Part shown: in pieces, positions 1 to 8,603 of the stretch
How the letters are laid out: each line of letters begins with the position of its first letter
Position numbering within the stretch: the first letter of the stretch is position 1
Assembly (NCBI GenBank): GCA_022824685.1
Contig: JAJDZJ010000104.1
Location: forward strand, 1-51,621
Length of the DNA: 51,621 nucleotides
Reading direction: 5' to 3'
DNA from: Caldilineaceae bacterium
GTDB lineage: Bacteria; Chloroflexota; Anaerolineae; Caldilineales; Caldilineaceae
Notes under the pieces: generated by a model
What the model saw: the letters and a program-made list of their open reading frames with translations, nothing else
Databases searched by the model: none
What the model was told of the DNA's origin: nothing
Translations under genes and position numbers: made by a program

Positions 1-114
1 GTGGGGACATCTCCGCAAGGCGCGCTGCTGGTCCGCGCAGCTGAAGGCAAGACGGTTACCGTTCACGCCGGCGACGTCAGCTTTGATTGGGCTTCGATTC
101 GCGGCGATTCATAG
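1..114 (+). CDS. birA: Biotin--protein ligase, C-terminal end (partial)
   Basis: The frame is open from the first base to a TAG at 112-114 and gives 37 residues of a protein that starts outside the window. The tail reads GALLVRAAEGKTVTVHAGDV, which matches the small SH3-like C-terminal domain of BirA-type ligases (a glycine, 'ALLV', a short charged loop, then 'HAGDVS'). BirA attaches biotin to the biotin carrier protein of acyl-CoA carboxylases in the cytoplasm. The catalytic domain and any N-terminal HTH domain are not visible, so the call rests on this short C-terminal signature alone. Confidence 0.6.
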   Translation: MGTSPQGALLVRAAEGKTVTVHAGDVSFDWASIRGDS

Positions 115-248
115 CTGAGAGTGGACGCAGAATCCGGCGGCTCCATATCTGCGGGCAGGGCGGCCCAACCGTATCGGTTTTTTCCCGGTTATGGGGAAGC
201 GCGGTCGCGTTCCCGTACAGCTGGATGCGCGCCCCGTTGAGGGGATGA

Positions 249-1682
249 TTGGTCTTCATTGGTGTAGGGGGTATGATAGGAGGTATACACTCTGTTGATC
301 CAAACGCGCGCGGCGCCCCACTTTCTGCTATGAATCTATCTTTTGAATCACCGGTTCGATTTCAACTTGCGCAAACCTCGGAGCCAAGGCACGTCCCGCA
401 CGGCCAGCCGCGCGGCGCGGAGCCGTTGCAACAGCGCTGGATGGCGCTGGTGATCCTGCTTGCGTTTGGCTGGCGGATGTTCGGCCTGATTGCGCGGAAA
501 CTCGGCCAGGTGGAACAGGAGACGATCGAGCTGGCGGCCAGTCCAGTGGAGGCGACGGTTGCCGGGCTGATCGCGCCGGGTCAGGGCGGGATATTGTATT
601 TTCTTCTGATCCGGCCGTGGATTCAATTCTTTGGAACCGATCTCTTCGCGTTGCGTTATTTTTCGGTGCTGGCCAGCGCCATCGCCATCGCCCTCATGTG
701 GCAGGTGGCCCGCCGGATGGTGCCGGCAGTTGGCAGCACGCTGCTGAGGAATCTGCCGCTACTGTCAACACTTTTTCTGGCCTTCAATCCATTGCAACTC
801 TGGTACAGCCAGGAGGGGGGCGTATATGGATTGGTGGTGATGCTGGCGTTGTTTTCAAGCTGGAGCTGGCTGCAGGCGATGTGGTACAGCGGACCCTGGA
901 GGTGGCTGACCTACCTTGTCATTTCGTCGATAGCCATCTATACACAGGTGTTGACGGCGCTGCTCCTGCCGGTCCATCTGGTCTGGTTTTTGCTGGCAAA
1001 CCCCCTTAACCGGAAGCGCTGGCAGGGATACGGACTGACGCTGGTCGGCTTTGCGTTGCCCATTCTGCCGTTGACGGCGTGGGGCAGGGGCCATCTGGCA
1101 GGCATATTCGGCGGGGTCGAACAGCAGAGCGGCAGCGCGTTGCAAGCCGTCGCAGCCGACCTCCCCGTCACGCCTCTGACGCAGATGGCGCGCACATTGC
1201 TCCTTGATAATGCGCAGGGCTTGCTGGAACCGATTTCGCATCTCTGGCTGATCCCAGTCTTCTTTCTTGGCTTGACCGGTCTTCTGGTTGGGTATACGGA
1301 GTTCGGGGGGCGGATCGCCAATGTGGGTATGTTGGCGACCTGGCTGATTCTGCCGGTCCTGCTGCTCTACGCCATCAGTCTGTTTGTCCCGGCGATGGCG
1401 CAGCCAGCAGCACAGCCCGCAGCACAGGTCGGCGAGAGAGCGGCCCGGTTTGAGGGCATTATCTGGATTGCGCCGGCGTTTACGATGTTCGTGGCGCTGG
1501 GAACGCAGGTGATACGCCGCGCCTACGGGCGTGTGGGCAACTGGCTGGCGGTCGGGATGATCGTTTTTGTGATCGCCTACTGGGGTTATAGCTGGTGGGC
1601 GCACGGCCAGCGGCCGATCAACGTTCAGTCGGGCGCGGTGGAGTTCTTGCCCCACGCATGGCACGGATATCTGGAGTTGTGA
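249..1682 (+). CDS. GT39-like polytopic membrane glycosyltransferase
   Basis: This is a roughly 477-residue protein with about ten hydrophobic segments after residue 60. The N-terminal half follows the pattern of the ArnT/PMT (GT39) family: an acidic periplasmic loop after the first helix (VEQETIEL), then a helix pair ending in FFGTDLFALRYFSVL. Such enzymes move a sugar from a polyprenyl-phosphate donor onto lipid or protein acceptors on the outer face of the membrane. The start is uncertain. TTG at 249 has GAGGGG four bases upstream; ATG at 273 and ATG at 330 are in frame but lack a good ribosome site. The next gene starts one base after the stop, so the two are probably co-transcribed. Donor and acceptor cannot be read from the sequence. 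Confidence 0.7.
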   Translation: MVFIGVGGMIGGIHSVDPNARGAPLSAMNLSFESPVRFQLAQTSEPRHVPHGQPRGAEPLQQRWMALVILLAFGWRMFGLIARKLGQVEQETIELAASPVEATVAGLIAPGQGGILYFLLIRPWIQFFGTDLFALRYFSVLASAIAIALMWQVARRMVPAVGSTLLRNLPLLSTLFLAFNPLQLWYSQEGGVYGLVVMLALFSSWSWLQAMWYSGPWRWLTYLVISSIAIYTQVLTALLLPVHLVWFLLANPLNRKRWQGYGLTLVGFALPILPLTAWGRGHLAGIFGGVEQQSGSALQAVAADLPVTPLTQMARTLLLDNAQGLLEPISHLWLIPVFFLGLTGLLVGYTEFGGRIANVGMLATWLILPVLLLYAISLFVPAMAQPAAQPAAQVGERAARFEGIIWIAPAFTMFVALGTQVIRRAYGRVGNWLAVGMIVFVIAYWGYSWWAHGQRPINVQSGAVEFLPHAWHGYLEL

Positions 1683-1683
1683 T

Positions 1684-2400
1684 ATGTATGGAGGTTCTGG
1701 CGGACGGGGCTGGAATGCCCTAACCCGCACGCAGCAGATCGCAATTGGGGTCGTAGGAGTTCTGGTCTTGTATGCGCTGGTTTCCGGGGGTAGTTCCCTG
1801 GGGCGGATGGGCGATCCGCTCTGGCTGGTCGCGGTGGCGGTCATTGTTCTGGTTGCCTTGCCAGTTCACGAAATGGCGCATGCGGCGATGGCTGTCCAGT
1901 TGGGCGATCCCACACCGCGCATGCAAGGGCGCTACACGTTCAATCCCGTTGCCCATATCGATCCGATTGGCGCGCTGTTGATTCTGTTTACGGGATTCGG
2001 CTGGGCCAAACCGGTGCAGTGGAATCCTGGCAACATCGATGTAGACGTGCGTGTGGGGACGATATTGGTGGCGGCGGCCGGCCCAGTGAGCAATCTGCTG
2101 CTGGCTGCGGTGGGGGTCTTCCTCATGCCCTTCGCCGACGTCCCGGTGCTGGAGCGGTTCCTGAGTTTCTTTGTCTGGATCAACACGCTGTTGTTTGTAT
2201 TCAATCTAATCCCGATTCCGCCGCTGGACGGTTCGCATATTTTGTTTGCGCTTTTGCCGGGAGATAATTTCGAGCTGCAGATGGCCCTGGGCCGCTTCGG
2301 CTTTCTGATTCTGCTGGCCGCGATCTACCTTGGCGGCGGCTTTATCACAGGTGTGGCCGGCCAGGTTGTCAGGTGGCTATTCTTGGTTTTCGGGAGCTGA
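1684..2400 (+). CDS. Site-2 protease family (M50) intramembrane metalloprotease
   Basis: This 238-residue membrane protein carries the zinc motif HEMAH at residues 62-66 and the second M50 motif NLIPIPPLDGSH at 174-185, whose Asp is the third zinc ligand. NPVAHIDPIG (87-96) and AAAGPVSNLLLA are further family hallmarks. It belongs to the compact, PDZ-free group of site-2 proteases found in many bacteria, which cleave membrane-spanning substrates within the bilayer. The substrate is unknown. Hydrophobic segments lie at about 22-38, 46-68, 94-105, 125-150, 158-180 and 203-225. It starts one base after the preceding membrane-protein gene. Confidence 0.9.
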   Translation: MYGGSGGRGWNALTRTQQIAIGVVGVLVLYALVSGGSSLGRMGDPLWLVAVAVIVLVALPVHEMAHAAMAVQLGDPTPRMQGRYTFNPVAHIDPIGALLILFTGFGWAKPVQWNPGNIDVDVRVGTILVAAAGPVSNLLLAAVGVFLMPFADVPVLERFLSFFVWINTLLFVFNLIPIPPLDGSHILFALLPGDNFELQMALGRFGFLILLAAIYLGGGFITGVAGQVVRWLFLVFGS

Positions 2401-2577
2401 AACTGCAGTGATTCGTGGTCAGTGGATCTTGTTCAGTGACTGCGGCGGTTGATTGGGGATAGGTGGTTGGACGGTTGTGGAGGGTTGATATCCGGGCGGG
2501 GGAAGCGGCTCGGTTCATTTTGGTGGGCGGCTATGATTGAGTATGATGGGGCGGCAGGAGTGGGGCTGGATTGACCG

Positions 2578-3180
2578 ATGCGGGGGACGGCCGGCAGAAT
2601 TTTGCGTCGCGTACGCCAATTTGCGCGGGGCATTGCCGCCTCCGTTTCGGCTGAGGAACTGCAGCAGGCCGCCCGATTTCTCCCGCCCGAGGGGCTGGCC
2701 CGTTTCCGGCAGATGCCGGTGGACGCCCAGCGGCACAGCTTGAACGTTCTGAACAGTTTGCAGCGCGCGGGCTGGCATGATTCCGATCTGGCGGCGGCGG
2801 CACTGCTCCATGATGCCGGCAAGTTGGCAGCGGCGGAGGCCGGCCTGTCCTTCAACGCATGGGTGCGAACGGCGCTGGTGCTGCTGGACGCATTGGCGCC
2901 CAACCTTGCTCTCCGTCTGACAGTTGACGATGCGGCCGGCGGTTGGCGCTATCTCTTGCATGTTCATCTGGCGCATCCGTGCATTGGAGCGCGTTGGGCC
3001 GCAGAAGATGGATGCAGCCCGCTTACATGCTGGTTAGTTGCCCATCATCAGGACAAGACCGGTTTGTCGGACAGTTCATTCGAGAAGCCGCGATGGGGGG
3101 AGGGAGACGCGCTGCAAGAGGGCAGGGAAGAACAGATGCGCCTGCTGAAGGCGCTGCAGTGGGCGGACAGCCAGAACTGA
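2578..3180 (+). CDS. HD-domain phosphohydrolase
   Basis: The 200-residue protein has the HD superfamily metal pattern: His53 in AQRHSLNVL, the HD pair at 78-79 in LLHDAGKL, and His156-His157 in WLVAHHQD. HD proteins hydrolyse phosphomonoesters, nucleotides or cyclic dinucleotides with divalent metals. The short length and lack of GYP or RelA features place it in the generic small HD group, and the substrate cannot be named. It starts with ATG after a 177-base spacer from the protease gene. The last 40 residues are polar and not conserved in a way I recognise. Confidence 0.8.
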   Translation: MRGTAGRILRRVRQFARGIAASVSAEELQQAARFLPPEGLARFRQMPVDAQRHSLNVLNSLQRAGWHDSDLAAAALLHDAGKLAAAEAGLSFNAWVRTALVLLDALAPNLALRLTVDDAAGGWRYLLHVHLAHPCIGARWAAEDGCSPLTCWLVAHHQDKTGLSDSSFEKPRWGEGDALQEGREEQMRLLKALQWADSQN

Positions 3181-3386
3181 TCGCAACCCGCGTGACAATT
3201 GGCGGACTGAAAAGGGAGACGCGGCAGTCGCATGCGCAGATCTCGACGATGGCGCCTCTTGATCCTGGCTGGGCCTCGTTGTCCTGTCAATGACGGCGCG
3301 ACTGTCGGCTTCAGATTGACGTATTGCCCGCGACGATATCACCATGCTTGCATGGAAGCGATTGACCACATTCAGGAAAGCAACCC

Positions 3387-4400
3387 ATGGCTGAGACGAC
3401 AGCAAGAATCACAATCGTTGGATTGGATTTGATTGGGACCAGTATCGGTCTCTCTTTGCGCGAGAATGCGGGAAGCTACCAGGTGATCGGCCACGACCGC
3501 GAACCGACCCGAATGAATGAGGCCAAACGGTTGGGCGCGATTGATTCGACCACATGGAATCTGCATTCGGCCTGTGAGAACGCCAGTCTGGTTGTCGCGA
3601 CCGAGCCACTGTCGGAGCTGCCGGAGTTTCTGCAGCATATTCGTGAGGATGTCGCTGAGGGCGCGGTGATATTCGGGATTGGCCCGGTGATGCAGCCGGC
3701 CCTCGCGATTGCCGCCAACAACCTGCCGGAGGGCATCCACTTTGTGGCGGGCCGGCCGGTTCACAGTGACCTCAGCAGCGAGCCTGAGCCGCGCAGTGAG
3801 TTGTTCAAGGAGAGCACTTTCTGCATTGGCGCGGGTACGCAGACCGAAAGCAGCGCGCTGGAACTGGTGAGCAATCTGTTGGCGCGGTTGGGCGCGAAGC
3901 CGCTCTATATCGATCCGCTGGAACATGACGGAATTGTGGCGGCGGTGGAACAGCTGCCGGAGGTCCTGGCGGCGGCGCTGTTTCAGGCGGTGCACGACGC
4001 CCCCGGTTGGAGTGAGAGCCAAAAGCTGGCCGGTCGCCGTTTTGCCCTCAGCACGGCGCTGGAGGCCAGCGCAGAGGAGCTGGCTGCCTCGCTTTTCGCC
4101 AATCGGGAAACAATCCTGCAACGGATGGACCAGCTTTCGGCGTTACTCGAGTCCTGGCGCGGCCATCTGAACGCTGAGGACGCCAAGCCGTTGGAGGAGG
4201 AGCTGGACGGATTGGTGCTGGGGCGGGCCAAGTGGGAGCGGGACGCCAAACTGCGTGATTGGGACCGTCTGACGGAGCCGACTTCACGCGAGGATTATGG
4301 CAACTCGCTGGGTCAGATGTTTTTCGGCAGTCTTTTTCGCGGGCGTGCGGGGCGTAGGGATCCTGGCCGCAGCGATCGAGACGACAAGTCGAAGCGATAG
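3387..4400 (+). CDS. TyrA-like (prephenate dehydrogenase family) protein with altered motifs
   Basis: The 337-residue protein has an N-terminal Rossmann segment (RITIVGLDLIGTSIGLSL) and an all-helical C-terminal half laid out as in TyrA, the NAD(P)-dependent prephenate or arogenate dehydrogenase of tyrosine synthesis. Two signature elements deviate. The glycine-rich loop is GLDLIG (12-17) where the family has GLGLIG. The catalytic HPMAG stretch is replaced by GRPVHSD (122-128), although a His is still close at 126. The last 90 residues are charged and not typical of TyrA. It may be a paralogue with another substrate or a non-catalytic role. ATG is preceded by AGGAAAG. No other aromatic-pathway gene is adjacent. 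Confidence 0.65.
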   Translation: MAETTARITIVGLDLIGTSIGLSLRENAGSYQVIGHDREPTRMNEAKRLGAIDSTTWNLHSACENASLVVATEPLSELPEFLQHIREDVAEGAVIFGIGPVMQPALAIAANNLPEGIHFVAGRPVHSDLSSEPEPRSELFKESTFCIGAGTQTESSALELVSNLLARLGAKPLYIDPLEHDGIVAAVEQLPEVLAAALFQAVHDAPGWSESQKLAGRRFALSTALEASAEELAASLFANRETILQRMDQLSALLESWRGHLNAEDAKPLEEELDGLVLGRAKWERDAKLRDWDRLTEPTSREDYGNSLGQMFFGSLFRGRAGRRDPGRSDRDDKSKR

Positions 4401-4895
4401 AGTTCGATTTTGCGACGATAGTCTGCGGATGCGCATAGTCTTATGAGCGGCGTCGGGCTCGGGACATGGCGAACCGGCCGCGATCAGGACGGTTTCCTCT
4501 TTGCTTACGGAGACTCGCGGCGCTTCCGGCGACGTGGGTGGGCAGCCCTTTCAACATGCAGAGAAGATTGTCGGGCGGAGCCGTTCCGCGCGCGAAGCGG
4601 GCCGGGTGACATGGGGCCGTGCGTCCGTCTGGGCTCGGGCACTCTGGCCCATGGGAAACACAGCTGAAGTTGAAGTTTAGAATAGGCCGCGCAGGGCGCC
4701 CACAGAGGCAACGCGAACCGATTCAGGCAACCTCACGAAGGCATGTCGTTTGGGGAAGCAGTTGCCCCATCCTTGATTGGACTGTTGTTGACGACTCAAC
4801 ACTCTTACACTAAACTTTGTTGTGATAGTGATTATTCGCGCCCCTGATTTCGCGCCTGACTGCGCAGCGTAATACGGAAGGAGCCGTGCAGAAAT
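4401..4895 (+). other. Intergenic region, 495 bases
   Basis: No coding sequence is convincing here. The short open frames have no ribosome site and no protein-like composition. The last 110 bases hold a probable promoter and a GGAAGGAG ribosome site for the secreted protein gene that follows. The first 300 bases are GC-rich and show nothing I recognise. Confidence 0.5.
4788..4816 (+). promoter_or_regulatory. Sigma-70-like promoter for the secreted repeat protein
   Basis: TTGACG at 4788-4793 is followed after exactly 17 bases by TAAACT at 4811-4816. The predicted start near 4823 leaves a leader of about 70 bases before the ATG at 4896. The region is AT-richer than its surroundings. The -10 box matches the consensus at only four of six positions. 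Confidence 0.45.
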
Positions 4896-6233
4896 ATGAA
4901 ACGGAAACCTCTGTTGGCCTCTGTCACGATTGGACTGGCATTTGTGTTGGCCTTCGCGATGGGCTACACACACACTCATGCTCAGGGGCAGTTTCCCGGC
5001 TACAAGTCTACAATTCAGACCTACAATATGAGCGAATCCACCGCCAATATCATCCTGGCCTTCTACAGGCAGGACGGCAGCCTGGAGAAGACGCTGACGG
5101 ACATCATCGAGCGCGATCGATCCAAGATCTATTTCACACTGCCGGTCAATGAGGGATTCAGCGGCTCGGTTGTCATCTCCTCGGATCAGCCCGTCGCCGC
5201 CCTCAGCAACATGATGAACAGCGCGCTCTCGGCGGGAGGAACCTATGTGGGGCGCAGTGAAGGCAGCAGTACGGTCTATCTCCCGCTGCTGATGGCCAAT
5301 GGGGCCGGCGGTTTCAATAGCTGGTTTGCGCTGCAGAATCCGAATCCCTCATCCACGAACGTGACGGTGAACTACAGTGACGGGATCACGACTTCGATCA
5401 CGCTGGCGGCATACGCATCGCACAATTTTTACCAGAAGCAGGAGCCGCACACGAGCAACCTCTTTGCTGCCGAGGTGACCAGCGACGAGCCTGTGGTCGT
5501 TGTCGCGTTCCTGGAGGATGCGGCGTCGATGGCGGCCTACAACGGATTTGCCAGTGGAGCTGTCAGTCCGGCGATGCCTCTGGTAAACGCCAACAATAAC
5601 GGCATCAATACGGAGATCCAGATACAGAATACAGGCGAAAGCGATACCAGTGTCACTGTGTCCTATCAGCCGTCGGCGGCGGGCAGCGCATGCACGGAGA
5701 CGCAGACGATCGCGGCCAACCAGACGGTAACTTTCGCGCGCGACGCATTTCAGAGCGGCTCCAACTCCACGTGCGCAGGCGGCGAGCGATTCATCGGTTC
5801 CGGCTATGTCACGGCGAACAGCGGCAGCCAACCCCTGGTCGCGGTGGTCACGCAGAGGTCCGGGAGCTCTCCACTGACACAGCTCGCGGCCTACGGCAGT
5901 TTTGATCCTGATGATGCCACACAGGCTGTGCGTCTGCCTGCGATCAATGACCGCAACGCGGGCTTCTTTACCAGTATCAATGTAATGAACGTAGGATCAT
6001 CGGAGACGGCGGTGTCGTGCAGTTTCACCGACACAACGTACACGGTCAGCGGGACGTTGCAACCCAATCAGACGTTGACGGACCTGCAGGCGAATAAGAT
6101 CCAGGACAGCTATGTGGGCAGCGCGACATGCACGGCTTCAGCTGAGGGGGCCAAGATTGTGGCTGTTGTCAACCAGCTGAAGACGGGCTCAACGGACGAC
6201 CAGTTCCAGGTTTATGAGGGGATCAATCAGTAG
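4896..6233 (+). CDS. Secreted protein with four beta-sandwich-like repeats
   Basis: The 445-residue product begins with a clear signal peptide (MKRKPLL, a hydrophobic core to about residue 23, polar exit around 24-31). The mature part is built of about four related units of 90-120 residues, starting near 37, 128, 227 and 347. Each opens with a hydrophobic strand such as YLPLLMANG, MPLVNANN or LPAINDRN, then a 'Q/N-N-x-G' strand with alternating V/T residues. Each closes with SDQPVAAL, SDEPVVVVAF, SQPLVAVV or AKIVAVV. The alternation suggests all-beta, Ig-like modules on the cell surface. No catalytic motif or sorting signal is seen, and I do not recognise a named family. AAGGAG lies 12 bases before the ATG. 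Confidence 0.75.
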   Translation: MKRKPLLASVTIGLAFVLAFAMGYTHTHAQGQFPGYKSTIQTYNMSESTANIILAFYRQDGSLEKTLTDIIERDRSKIYFTLPVNEGFSGSVVISSDQPVAALSNMMNSALSAGGTYVGRSEGSSTVYLPLLMANGAGGFNSWFALQNPNPSSTNVTVNYSDGITTSITLAAYASHNFYQKQEPHTSNLFAAEVTSDEPVVVVAFLEDAASMAAYNGFASGAVSPAMPLVNANNNGINTEIQIQNTGESDTSVTVSYQPSAAGSACTETQTIAANQTVTFARDAFQSGSNSTCAGGERFIGSGYVTANSGSQPLVAVVTQRSGSSPLTQLAAYGSFDPDDATQAVRLPAINDRNAGFFTSINVMNVGSSETAVSCSFTDTTYTVSGTLQPNQTLTDLQANKIQDSYVGSATCTASAEGAKIVAVVNQLKTGSTDDQFQVYEGINQ

Positions 6234-6292
6234 GGGGAGCAGGCGAGGAGAGTGAGGACGCGTTTCACAGACGGCTGGTTGTGAAAGCGCCC

Positions 6293-6781
6293 ATGAAACG
6301 GCAGGCGCATATTCTCATAACGGTCCTATTGCTCCTGGGATGCAAGGCCGTTGCGTTCGAGAGTGCACGGACGGACGGGGAAGGGGCAGGAGACCCGACA
6401 TCATCATCGCTTGAAGCCGCGGCCGGCGCCGGTTCTCTGACCGGCGCCCTGTTCTTGCGGACGGAGAACGGTCTGCAGCCGGTGGTGGATGTCAAGCTGG
6501 CGATCGGTGAAGTCTTGAGCGATGATGAGGACACGGAGCGGATCGTGGCGTACGATCCGTCGGCGGCGCCGGTCGCTTATACCGATGCAGACGGCCGCTT
6601 CATGTTCGCGGACATCCAGGCGGGACGGTACGGCCTCATTCTGGACATGGTCATGGGTTCCTTCCTGTTGTACCAGGAGGGGACGGAGGACGCCATCCTC
6701 TTTGACATTGCCGACGGTGAAACCACGGATCTGGGCAACCTCGAATATTCAGCGTTGCCGTTGCCCCAGTCATACAGATGA
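6293..6781 (+). CDS. Small exported protein, possible lipoprotein, carboxypeptidase-regulatory-like fold
   Basis: From ATG 6293 the protein has 162 residues and starts MKRQAHILITVLLLLGCKAV, a short signal peptide ending in LLGC that could serve as a lipobox. The in-frame GTG at 6281 would add four residues and spoil the typical start. The mature part contains GSLTGALFLRT, YTDADGRFMFADIQAGRYGL and a terminal beta stretch. That pattern resembles carboxypeptidase-regulatory-like or SdrD B-like beta-sandwiches ('T-D-x-D-G-x-F-x-F ... G-x-Y'). It follows the repeat protein by 59 bases on the same strand, so the two are likely co-exported. The function is unknown. Confidence 0.65.
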   Translation: MKRQAHILITVLLLLGCKAVAFESARTDGEGAGDPTSSSLEAAAGAGSLTGALFLRTENGLQPVVDVKLAIGEVLSDDEDTERIVAYDPSAAPVAYTDADGRFMFADIQAGRYGLILDMVMGSFLLYQEGTEDAILFDIADGETTDLGNLEYSALPLPQSYR

Positions 6782-6791
6782 CAGATGAGTG

Positions 6792-6820
6792 ATAACAGAC
6801 GGGAGCGGGCCGTCTGTTAT
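6792..6820. terminator. Bidirectional hairpin between convergent genes
   Basis: A perfect 11-base stem, ATAACAGACGG (6792-6802) with CCGTCTGTTAT (6810-6820), closes a 7-base loop. It lies between the plus-strand stop at 6781 and the minus-strand acetyltransferase gene, and overlaps the latter's TAA at 6817-6819. There is no long T-run on either side, so termination efficiency is uncertain. Confidence 0.55.
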
Positions 6821-7617
6821 TGCGCGGCAGAGCCGTCGTAGAGCCAGGTTCCCATCCAGCAGATCTCATCAACGAAGCCCATACGGCGGTAGAACTGAAC
6901 CGGTGAATCGGCCGGATCAGTGGCGATCAGGAGTGATCGTTTTCCCAGCGCGTAGGTGTCAGCGAGCACGCGGGAAAGCAGTTGACGTGCGATGCCCTGA
7001 TTGCGGAAAGGCGCGCGCGTCGCCAAGTTGAAGATGTAGCGGTCGGGGCCTTCGTACCATCCGATGATCGCGGCGGCTTCGGCGCCGACACGGGCGATGA
7101 GGAAGGCTCCACCGGCATTCAGCTCGGCCCGGCGATTCGCCATTTCGGCCTCGACGGCAGCCGGGGCCGGTTCCACTTCGCTGCCGGCAAATGCCTTTCG
7201 TTTTGTCACAACATAGTCGAGAAGGTTGGTGTGTGTGACCAGCTCCATCTGCGCTGGGCCGGGCTCGACTTTGGGAGGAACGCCGGTCTTGACGTGGGCG
7301 AGATAGAGTTTCGCCGGGCCGCGGGCGCAGCCGGCCTGTTCCAGCGCGGCGGACAGGCGCCTGTCGACGGTCTGGCCGTGGGTGAAGATGTGTGCCTGGC
7401 GGCCGCCGTAGAAGGCTTTCACATCTTCGAGAAAGGCGCGCGTCTCTGCCGGGTCGAACGGTTCCAGGATGTGAACATCGAAGTAGCTGGTCTTGGGGTT
7501 GAGGCTGTAGTAGCCGAATAGCCGCCGCGTCACGACCTTGCCCAGGGCTGGAAAATCCTGGATGTACCAGGAGCGCACCTCCTGGACAAGAAGGTCATGA
7601 GCGGGATGGCTGGTCAT
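6817..7617 (-). CDS. GNAT family N-acetyltransferase
   Basis: The C-terminal 110 residues of this 266-residue protein carry the GNAT fold. GAFLIARVGAEAAAIIGW is followed by the acetyl-CoA loop RAPFRNQGIARQLLSRVL and then FYRRMGFVDE near the end, the usual beta4-alpha3 and beta5-alpha4 elements. The N-terminal 150 residues (FFDVHILEPFDP-like strands, a Tyr/His-rich region) look like a second, degenerate GNAT lobe, as in two-lobed acetyltransferases. The acceptor substrate is not predictable. ATG lies at 7617, and the next gene upstream on this strand is 57 bases away. Confidence 0.8.
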   Translation of the reverse strand: MTSHPAHDLLVQEVRSWYIQDFPALGKVVTRRLFGYYSLNPKTSYFDVHILEPFDPAETRAFLEDVKAFYGGRQAHIFTHGQTVDRRLSAALEQAGCARGPAKLYLAHVKTGVPPKVEPGPAQMELVTHTNLLDYVVTKRKAFAGSEVEPAPAAVEAEMANRRAELNAGGAFLIARVGAEAAAIIGWYEGPDRYIFNLATRAPFRNQGIARQLLSRVLADTYALGKRSLLIATDPADSPVQFYRRMGFVDEICWMGTWLYDGSAAQ

Positions 7618-7674
7618 ACGGGGGCGTCATAAGATGTGCGGGGGCTGCCGCGGCCCGCATGGACTCTGCCCACG

Positions 7675-8541
7675 TCAGCCGGCTGGCTCCATCGTCTCTT
7701 CCGCCTTGGGAAATGGGCTCAGCCCTGACGACCTTTCGGGGACGTCCGCGGGCTGGGGCGGGAAGTCGGCGCAAAGTTCGCCGTTGCGCAGGATCCAATA
7801 GTATGGCTGCGGGAACTGGCGCTGGCGTGTGATTTGCGGCGTGGAGTAGACGCCGGCGATGGCGATGCGGCTGTTTGGGCTGGGGTTGGGCGGGCTGTAG
7901 TGGCAGATGGAGCTGTGCCAGCAGACGACGTCACCCGAATCCAGCTCACAGTGTTCTACGCCGCTGTCGGCGATCATCTGGCGCACCCTTTCCCTGGGCA
8001 GTTCGCCGTGGATGCTGTCGGCATAGAGGAGGTGGGGGAAAATATCCTGTTTGTGGCTTCCGGGGATGAACTGCAGGCAGCCGTTGTCGGTCGTTGCCGG
8101 GTCCAGAGCCATCCAGAAGTTGAACGGTTCGGTTTCGCCGTCGCGCCAGAGGCCGTTGTCCTGGTGCCAGGGTGTGGCGCTGCCGGTGCGGGCGGGCTTG
8201 ACGAAACAGCTGCTAAACTTGAGAAAAATATCATCGCCCAGAAAGTAGCGGCCAACGGAGGGCATCGTCTGGCCGCCGTAGTAGCTGTGCCAGATCAGAG
8301 GCAGGCGTGCGGAGAATCCACTGAGCTTGCGGAAGCGGGCGGTGCGGGCCTGGGGTGAGTCACCCATGGGGTCCATGGGATCGTCGTCGGTTTTCAGGCC
8401 TGGGTCGGGGCGCAGAAGGAAATCTTTGATCACACCCCGCATTTCGATGGCGTTGTCTCTGGGGACGGCGCCGCGGATAATGAAGTATCCTTTGGTCTGC
8501 CAGTCTTCCAATTGCTCCTTTGTTGGTTGCCAGTCGTTCAT
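7675..8541 (-). CDS. Phytanoyl-CoA dioxygenase (PhyH) family protein
   Basis: This 288-residue Fe(II)/2-oxoglutarate oxygenase has the facial triad in place: His126 and Asp128 in PWHQDNGLW and His214 in SICHYSPPN. Arg225 in PNSRIAIAG is placed to hold 2-oxoglutarate. GDVVCWHSSICHYSPPNPSP matches the family pattern around the distal His. Family members hydroxylate lipids, amino acids or natural products. Environmental bacteria carry many paralogues of unknown substrate. The neighbours are an acetyltransferase and an aminotransferase on the same strand, but spacing of 57-62 bases gives only weak operon support. Confidence 0.88.
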   Translation of the reverse strand: MNDWQPTKEQLEDWQTKGYFIIRGAVPRDNAIEMRGVIKDFLLRPDPGLKTDDDPMDPMGDSPQARTARFRKLSGFSARLPLIWHSYYGGQTMPSVGRYFLGDDIFLKFSSCFVKPARTGSATPWHQDNGLWRDGETEPFNFWMALDPATTDNGCLQFIPGSHKQDIFPHLLYADSIHGELPRERVRQMIADSGVEHCELDSGDVVCWHSSICHYSPPNPSPNSRIAIAGVYSTPQITRQRQFPQPYYWILRNGELCADFPPQPADVPERSSGLSPFPKAEETMEPAG

Positions 8542-8603
8542 GGGATTCTCCTGCCATTGGCGGCCTGTTTGCAGCGAACAGCCGCCAGCAATGTCGATAG
8601 CGT

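Noticed and set aside
855..1844. A 329-codon minus-strand open frame opposite the GT39-like gene
   Set aside because: It is a GC-driven shadow, rich in Arg, Gln and Pro, with no motif, and lies opposite a well-formed membrane protein gene.
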